Positions 61,191 through 64,000 of a stretch of 64,000 bases of DNA are shown here, in pieces (within the stretch, counting starts at the first letter, position 1; each line of letters opens with the position of its first letter). The stretch is taken from contig JAQVXV010000001.1 of the NCBI GenBank assembly GCA_028708945.1, forward strand, positions 1 through 64,000, given 5' to 3'. The DNA comes from Bacilli bacterium (GTDB lineage: Bacteria > Bacillota_I > Bacilli_A > RF39 > UBA660). Made by a program: the position numbers and the translations under genes. The notes beneath the pieces were generated by a model. It saw only the letters and a list, made by a program, of their open reading frames with translations. It was not told where the DNA came from and did no database searches.

Positions 61191-62246
61191 ATGAGTAATG
61201 ATGAATTAATAAGAATATTATCAATGGTTTTAGTAACTTTTTTATTTGTAACGTTTATAATACCGTTTATTAAAATGGTAGCCGTTCATATTGGAGCATT
61301 AGATATACCAAATGAAAGAAAAGTACATAAAAAACCAATTCCAAGATTAGGGGGATTAGGAATCTTTTTAGGTTTTTTATTAGGTTATATGATGTTCGGA
61401 ACACCAAGTTCGATTATGAATTCAATATTAATAGGAAGTTTTATAATTGTATTAACAGGTGTAATCGATGACATTAGGCCACTACCTGCTAAAGTAAAAT
61501 TTACAGGACAAGTAATAGCGTCTTTAATTGTTGTCTTTTATGGAAAACTTTTAATTAATGAATTATCAGCTTTTGGACTTTATATTGAATTTGGAATATT
61601 TGCATATCCTATTACAGTTTTCTTTATTTTAGGATGTATTAATTGTATGAACTTGATTGATGGATTAGATGGACTAGCTGGTGGAATAAGCGCTATTTAC
61701 TTTGCAACAATCGGAATAATCGCTTGTTTAAACTATAATATAGGTTTAGATTTAATATTAACATTTGTTATGTTAGGGTCAACCTTAGGCTTTTTGGTAC
61801 ACAATTTTCATCCCGCTAGCATATTTATGGGAGACTCTGGATCAATGTTTTTAGGTTTTATAATCGCAGTTATTGCTTTATTAGGATTTAAAAATGTTAC
61901 GTTGACATCATTAATTATTCCGTTATTAATATTAGCAATACCAATAATGGATACCTTATTTGCAATATTAAGAAGGGTAATAAAAGGTGAAAGTATATCC
62001 ACACCAGATAAATTTCATATTCATCATCAATTATTAAATAAAAATTTTAATCAAGTTCAAACTGTTTTAATTATCTATTTTATAAATATTCTTTTTGCTA
62101 TAGCGTCAATAGTATATGTACTAGAAGATAGGGTATTAGGATATATTATATATGGAGTATTAATTTTGATAGTCGGAATTTTTGTATTAAAAACAAATGT
62201 TGTATTTGAACAAAAGAAAGCATTAAAATCTAAAAAAGATAGTTAA
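61191..62246 (+). CDS. tagO: Undecaprenyl-phosphate GlcNAc-1-phosphate transferase (TagO/WecA family)
   Basis: Polytopic enzyme (about ten membrane segments) that starts teichoic-acid or other polyprenyl-linked glycan synthesis. Seen: PRLGGLGIF and GVIDDIRPLPAKVKF (DDxxD-like aspartates), NLIDGLDGLAGG, MGDSGSMFLGF and PDKFHIHHQLL near the C-terminus. 351 residues. Family motifs separate it from MraY. Sugar specificity (GlcNAc or MurNAc-type) rests on the family and is not certain. Confidence 0.9.
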   Translation: MSNDELIRILSMVLVTFLFVTFIIPFIKMVAVHIGALDIPNERKVHKKPIPRLGGLGIFLGFLLGYMMFGTPSSIMNSILIGSFIIVLTGVIDDIRPLPAKVKFTGQVIASLIVVFYGKLLINELSAFGLYIEFGIFAYPITVFFILGCINCMNLIDGLDGLAGGISAIYFATIGIIACLNYNIGLDLILTFVMLGSTLGFLVHNFHPASIFMGDSGSMFLGFIIAVIALLGFKNVTLTSLIIPLLILAIPIMDTLFAILRRVIKGESISTPDKFHIHHQLLNKNFNQVQTVLIIYFINILFAIASIVYVLEDRVLGYIIYGVLILIVGIFVLKTNVVFEQKKALKSKKDS

Positions 62247-62257
62247 TGCTTTTTTTG
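62217..62257 (+). terminator. Terminator overlapping the tagO end
   Basis: AAAGCATTAA (62217-62226) pairs with TTAATGCTTT (62243-62252), with inner ATCT/AGAT pairs, then T-run. The first arm and part of the second are coding; the stop is at 62244-62246. Confidence 0.85.
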
Positions 62258-62266
62258 TATAAAAAA

Positions 62267-62294
62267 ACCTATATTACCAATAATAAACATAGGT
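62267..62294 (+). promoter_or_regulatory. Hairpin enclosing the DUF421 ribosome site
   Basis: ACCTAT (62267-62272) pairs with ATAGGT (62289-62294); AGGT is part of the Shine-Dalgarno for the gene at 62301. Could dampen translation of read-through RNA. Symmetry is seen; role is inferred. Confidence 0.4.
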
Positions 62295-62300
62295 GATATT

Positions 62301-63002
62301 ATGGAAATATGGGAAACAATTTTAAGAAGTTTAATATCTATTTTAGCATTATTTTTAGTTACAAAAATAATTGGTAAGAAACAAATCTCCCAACTCAGTA
62401 TATTTGATTACGTTATTGGGATCTCAATTGGTAATTTTGCAGCTGAAATGACTATTAATTTAGAATCACATGAAACAAATGGAATAATAGCAATGGCTGT
62501 CTTTGGGACAGTTGCTTATGCAATATCTTTTATCTCTATGAAAAGTATATGGATAAGAAGATTTTTCTATGGAGTACCTACTATAATAATTCAAAAAGGA
62601 CAAATTCTTTATAATAATATGAAAAAAGTTAAAATGGATGTAAACGATCTATTAGAGCAATGCCGAATAAATGGTTATTTCGATATCAGTCAAATAGATT
62701 ATGCCATATTAGAGGCTAATGGAGTACTCAGTATTTTGGCAAAACCAGACTATGAAAACGCTAAATTAAAAGACATTAATAAAAAAGTAGCAAGGCAAGG
62801 TATATTAGCAAACATCATTATTGATGGAAGCGTCATGGAAGAAAATTTAAAAATAATTAAAAAAGATGAACGCTGGTTAAAACAACAGTTAAAAGTAAAA
62901 GGTTATGAATTAAATGATATTTTATTAGCAACAATTGATGAAGAAGAAAATTTAGTTTTCTTTAAAAAAGAAATGACTACTTCTAAAGATGTTTTAGAGT
63001 AG
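62301..63002 (+). CDS. DUF421 family membrane protein (YetF-like)
   Basis: 233 residues. N-terminal three hydrophobic segments (about 5-80), with FDYVIGISIGNFAAEM, then a cytoplasmic YetF domain with GVPTIIIQKGQILYNNMKKVKMDVNDLLEQCRINGYFDISQIDYAILEANG-type sequence, the core of the family. In Bacillus, relatives act in spore germination-associated membranes (SpoVAF-linked YetF/YdfS/YrbG group) or are of unknown role. Not resolved here. Confidence 0.88.
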   Translation: MEIWETILRSLISILALFLVTKIIGKKQISQLSIFDYVIGISIGNFAAEMTINLESHETNGIIAMAVFGTVAYAISFISMKSIWIRRFFYGVPTIIIQKGQILYNNMKKVKMDVNDLLEQCRINGYFDISQIDYAILEANGVLSILAKPDYENAKLKDINKKVARQGILANIIIDGSVMEENLKIIKKDERWLKQQLKVKGYELNDILLATIDEEENLVFFKKEMTTSKDVLE

Positions 63003-63018
63003 TTTTTATATAAAAAAA

Positions 63019-63037
63019 GAAGATATAAAATATCTTC
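63019..63037. terminator. Hairpin after DUF421 gene
   Basis: GAAGATAT (63019-63026), loop AAA, ATATCTTC (63030-63037). The flanking A-run at 63012-63018 makes it a T-run terminator for the minus strand; on the plus strand it has no T-run. The rest of 63003-63152 holds only AT-rich DNA with TATAAT-like TAGTATAAT at 63128-63136. Confidence 0.5.
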
Positions 63038-63152
63038 AAGCATAGAAAACTTGTTCCATTTCCTATATTTAAAATATAACAAAATTGTCGCTTATTGTCA
63101 ATAACATTTGTAATTTTTTTTTAGAAATAGTATAATAAAAATAGGCAATATT

Positions 63153-63350
63153 ATGCGCACTGTTGAATACAAAAAGTTAAAGGTAAGTAAATCAAAAAAA
63201 AATATTAAAGAAGACCAAAAAACAGTCAATACTAAAAAATTATATTACATTAAAAGTAATGAAATTATAATAAATAAAAATTATGTTATATGTGAGGAGT
63301 TATTAAAAAATATTAATTATTTAAATATGTTTTCAAATAAATCGAAGTAG
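63153..63350 (+). CDS. Hypothetical 65-residue lysine-rich protein
   Basis: Small basic protein (about a quarter Lys) with no recognised domain; N-terminal half very basic, C-terminal part a likely helix (YVICEELLKNINYL). A TAGTATAAT sequence lies upstream, but no good ribosome site precedes the ATG. GTAGGGGGGATTG, overlapping its end, is the ribosome site of the next gene, 12 bases later. It may be a genuine small gene coupled to that gene, or a chance frame. Confidence 0.4.
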   Translation: MRTVEYKKLKVSKSKKNIKEDQKTVNTKKLYYIKSNEIIINKNYVICEELLKNINYLNMFSNKSK

Positions 63351-63362
63351 GGGGGATTGCTT

Positions 63363-64000
63363 ATGAAAACGACTGATAATAGAAAGAAAGTAGAAAGAAT
63401 AAACAAACTTTTTGACAATGATTTTGATGCATTCGCGTCAAAAATAAGAATTGGAAAACTTATCGGTATTTTTGATTATGCAAAGAAAAATATTAACACT
63501 TTAGACTTAAATAATAAAATTGAAAAATATATTGGTGATGAGTATTTAAAACATTTATTAAATAAAGAAGGTTTAAGTTTTGCTGAAAAAAAATGGTTAG
63601 TAAGTTATTTGTCTTTATCTTTATCTTTAGAATATGGTATTGATTTTAAAGTAGATAATGTTATTTCTTTTGACATAATAAAAAATAAAACCTTAATTAT
63701 TAATAAATTAAAGATAGTTAATCGATTTATTGGAAATGCCCTTGCATATAAAGAGGAAAAAATAAACAAAAAAACTTTTACAAGCGATTATAGTATAAAT
63801 ATAAACCATAAAAATTTAACTAATCATGAAAAAGAAAATAAAGAAATGTTATCAACCATTAATTTAATAGTTACTTTATTTCATGAATTCACACATATAT
63901 TACAATCGGATGATAAGTATTTTGATATTATGGATAGTAATAATATGATAACTACTAAGGAAGAAATTTTATTAAGAGAAGGGTTTTATTTAGAAAATTA
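63363..64000 (+). CDS. Unknown protein with HExxH metalloprotease-type motif (cut by window edge)
   Basis: At least 212 residues without a stop; continues past the window. Seen: charged helical N-terminus, a middle region, then TLFHEFTHILQSDDKYFDI, in which HEFTH fits the zinc-binding HExxH motif of gluzincin-type proteases at about residue 180. No signal peptide. GGGGGG ribosome site before ATG 63363. I do not recognise the family; with only one motif, and no third ligand visible before the edge, it is a putative metallopeptidase or metal-binding protein. Confidence 0.6.
   Translation, partial: MKTTDNRKKVERINKLFDNDFDAFASKIRIGKLIGIFDYAKKNINTLDLNNKIEKYIGDEYLKHLLNKEGLSFAEKKWLVSYLSLSLSLEYGIDFKVDNVISFDIIKNKTLIINKLKIVNRFIGNALAYKEEKINKKTFTSDYSININHKNLTNHEKENKEMLSTINLIVTLFHEFTHILQSDDKYFDIMDSNNMITTKEEILLREGFYLEN

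Noticed and set aside
1..64000. Mycoplasma-type genetic code (TGA as tryptophan) suggested by the low GC
   Set aside because: TGA ends several well-defined genes (comK-like, ppa, ybaB), and tryptophans at conserved positions use TGG.
1..64000. tRNA or rRNA genes, insertion sequences, prophage
   Set aside because: None seen: no CCA-ended cloverleaf, rRNA signature, transposase or phage structural genes. The so-called holin-like protein at 7,962 belongs to a cellular four-TM family.

Overview
The window is the replication-origin region of a very AT-rich, spore-forming Firmicute. Gene order around the origin is the Bacillus type: jag, yidC, rnpA, rpmH, oriC, dnaA, dnaN, recF, gyrB, gyrA, then tadA, dnaX, ybaB, recR, bofA. 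TGA is used as a stop (for example ppa, comK, ybaB) and tryptophan is TGG, so this is the standard code, not the Mycoplasma code. A Noc homologue, a ComK-like protein, Mbl and the sporulation set SpoIIR, SpoIID, a SpoIIQ-like protein, SpoIIID, SpoVT, BofA and RicT point to class Bacilli in the broad sense, probably an uncultured gut-type lineage. The exact lineage cannot be fixed from sequence reading alone.

Layout. Left of the origin (1-19,000) nearly everything is on the minus strand: ftsH (cut by the window edge), tilS, ung, an alanine/sodium symporter, rsmA, whiA, yvcK, lgt, a small holin-like membrane protein, uvrB, noc, rsmG, mnmG, mnmE, an HD-domain protein, jag/khpB, yidC, rnpA, rpmH. 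Right of the origin nearly everything is on the plus strand, so transcription follows replication on both arms. Exceptions are a small XRE regulator at 6.9 kb and ppa at 39 kb. The origin is bipartite: DnaA boxes lie upstream of dnaA (19,102-19,208), and a box plus an AT-rich trinucleotide tract lies between dnaA and dnaN (20,630-20,735).

Right arm: the replication core runs through gyrA. It is followed by four parS-like palindromes (28,025-28,220), the SRP RNA gene, tadA and the dnaX-recR-bofA-holB-ricT-pth-mfd run with spoVT. A methionine T-box then precedes metG. Next come tatD and a YabE-like 3D protein, rplI-dnaB, an M23 peptidase, walJ, rlmH, spoIIR, mntP, fba, murA, an SGNH hydrolase, a Bax-inhibitor-like protein and rpmE. 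A three-gene accessory island (53,244-57,448) follows. The window closes with rpiB, a DUF1146 protein, spoIID, a SpoIIQ-like protein, spoIIID, mbl, a tagO/wecA-type transferase, a DUF421 protein and two unrecognised genes, the last cut by the window edge and carrying HEFTH.

Points of most interest are: (1) the accessory island, made of two paralogous BspA-type leucine-rich-repeat proteins with a strongly conserved C-terminal domain of unknown function, flanking a small orphan gene; (2) a Noc protein with a very long acidic, repetitive insertion and no N-terminal membrane-targeting segment, whose promoter spacer contains a Noc-site-like palindrome; (3) a tandemly duplicated parS cassette after gyrA with no parA/parB in the window; (4) a short ComK-like gene between dnaN and recF; and (5) a shortened ribosomal protein L34 and a possible structured leader in front of L31.
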